Positions 5,042-5,798 of a stretch of 5,798 nucleotides of DNA are shown one piece after another. Position 1 is the stretch's first letter, and each line of letters begins with the position of its first letter. Made by a program: the position numbers and the translations under genes. The DNA comes from JAAEUE01 sp039180225 (GTDB lineage: Bacteria > Pseudomonadota > Alphaproteobacteria > Rhizobiales > CAJQND01), in assembly GCA_039180225.1 (NCBI GenBank), contig JBCDDQ010000305.1, positions 1 to 5,798 on the forward strand. Direction: 5' to 3'. Under the pieces are notes generated by a model. It was not told where the DNA came from. It did no database searches and saw only the letters and a program-made list of their open reading frames with translations.

Positions 5042-5798
5042 GTGGCGAGATATCCCCCATCCACCGCGACCACCTGGCCGGTCACATAGGCCGCTCCGCG
5101 GGACGCGAGGAACACAGTGGTCCCATCCAGGTCTGTCAGCTCGCCATTGCGGCCAATGGCTGTGGCCTCTGCGTGGTGACGGCTCAGGGTATCATCACCA
5201 AACACCGGGGCCGTCAGTTCGGTTGGAAAGAACCCGGGCGCGATCGCATTGGCCACAATACCGTCCTTCGACCAAGCCTGGGCCATCGCCCGGGTGAGCT
5301 GAGTGATGCCGCCCTTGGAGGCTCCGTAGGCCATGCCCTTTTCAAACGCCCGGTAGCTTTGCAGAGACGCAATGTTGATGATGTTACCGGCGCCTTTGTC
5401 CAGCATGCCCGGCACCAAACCGCGGGCCAAGAAGAACGGAACGGACAAGTTCAGGTGCAACGTGGCCTGCCAGCTCTCAGCACTGATCTCTTCGGCCGGC
5501 TCGCGGAAATTCACGCCCGCCGCATTGATCAGAATGTCCGGCGATCCAAACGGCTCAGCCATATTGGCGGCCAATGCATCGTAGTCGTCAACATTTGAAA
5601 GATCGCAAGGAAGGGCTGCAATCTGACCTGCGTCCCCTATGCTTTCCAGCCGGTCCCTGCGCCGCGCCACGGCCACGACCTGCGCCCCTGCCCCTGCCAG
5701 CACGCCGGCCATATGGCGCCCAATACCCGAGGAGGCACCGGTGACCACCGCCACCCGACCTTCAAGCGAGAACAGCGCGCCTATGAACTCAGCCGACC
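5038..5798 (-). CDS. hpsO: Short-chain dehydrogenase, HpsO-like (5' partial)
   Basis: A classical SDR with 252 visible residues and the start beyond the right edge. The frame stays open to the window end and adds SAEFIGALFSLEGR before VAVVTGASSGIG, which is the normal first strand of an SDR. The GTG at 5752-5754 would cut that strand off and is not the true start. Visible residues (numbered from 5796): TGASSGIG 19-26, NAAG 91-94, N116, and catalytic S144, Y157 and K161 (YGASK). Three arginines after the second strand (45-47) suggest possible NADP use. No signal peptide can be judged. Its TGA overlaps the zinc dehydrogenase ATG. The sequence resembles gluconate 5-dehydrogenases; next to suyAB the likeliest role is HpsO, a DHPS 2-dehydrogenase acting with HpsP to interconvert DHPS enantiomers. 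Substrate assignment is inference from context. Confidence 0.7.
   Translation of the reverse strand, partial: SAEFIGALFSLEGRVAVVTGASSGIGRHMAGVLAGAGAQVVAVARRRDRLESIGDAGQIAALPCDLSNVDDYDALAANMAEPFGSPDILINAAGVNFREPAEEISAESWQATLHLNLSVPFFLARGLVPGMLDKGAGNIINIASLQSYRAFEKGMAYGASKGGITQLTRAMAQAWSKDGIVANAIAPGFFPTELTAPVFGDDTLSRHHAEATAIGRNGELTDLDGTTVFLASRGAAYVTGQVVAVDGGYLAT

Noticed and set aside
4858..5598. Plus-strand open frame of about 246 codons opposite the two dehydrogenase genes
   Set aside because: It is antisense to the conserved SDR and zinc dehydrogenase genes, spans their overlap, and shows Pro/His/Arg-rich low-quality sequence with no domain.
4046..5798. L-idonate/gluconate catabolism (idnD and idnO) as the role of the two dehydrogenases
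   Set aside because: The enzyme classes fit, but the adjacent split sulfo-lyase-like genes favour sulfonate degradation. It remains the chief alternative and was not excluded.

Overview
The window looks like chromosomal DNA of a GC-rich alphaproteobacterium. This rests on overall composition, on the style of the proteins, and on extragenic hairpin repeats of the GTCATCCCCGCGAAA type common in that class. The order cannot be fixed from the sequence; a CTAGAGCAGTTC...GGAATC segment at about 2473-2506 resembles dispersed repeats I associate with Hyphomicrobiales, but this is weak evidence.

Left part (1-2551). The window opens with the last 61 codons of an unrecognised plus-strand gene (1-186). 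A 283-base non-coding stretch (187-469) follows, holding hairpins and two diverged copies of a direct repeat. One copy includes the tail of the next gene, and the other carries a remnant that looks like the tail of a lost or duplicated copy of it. That next gene, on the minus strand (470-1948), encodes a complete YjgR/DUF853 P-loop ATPase of the HerA/FtsK type. It is divergent from a small plus-strand gene (2079-2477) encoding a DUF2780-like, glycine-rich protein. The leader of the small gene contains a strong hairpin followed directly by seven T residues that abut its Shine-Dalgarno sequence, which looks like an intrinsic terminator or attenuator.

Right part (2552-5798). Four tightly packed minus-strand genes form one apparent operon, transcribed from right to left: a short-chain dehydrogenase (runs off the right edge), a zinc alcohol dehydrogenase (ATGA overlap), a small SAF-domain subunit and a large UxaA-family subunit. 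The last two match the two subunits of (2R)-3-sulfolactate sulfo-lyase (SuyA and SuyB). An SDR plus a zinc dehydrogenase next to suyAB is the pattern of hpsO and hpsP in 2,3-dihydroxypropane-1-sulfonate (DHPS) degradation. The predicted role is interconversion of DHPS enantiomers through the 2-keto intermediate, oxidation to (R)-sulfolactate by an HpsN expected outside the window, and cleavage by SuyAB to pyruvate and sulfite. The main alternative is sugar-acid catabolism (an altronate dehydratase-like UxaA with an idonate/gluconate dehydrogenase pair).

I found no RNA gene, insertion sequence, CRISPR array or clearly novel system. The most unusual signals are the leader terminator upstream of the DUF2780-like gene and the duplicated tail of the DUF853 gene.
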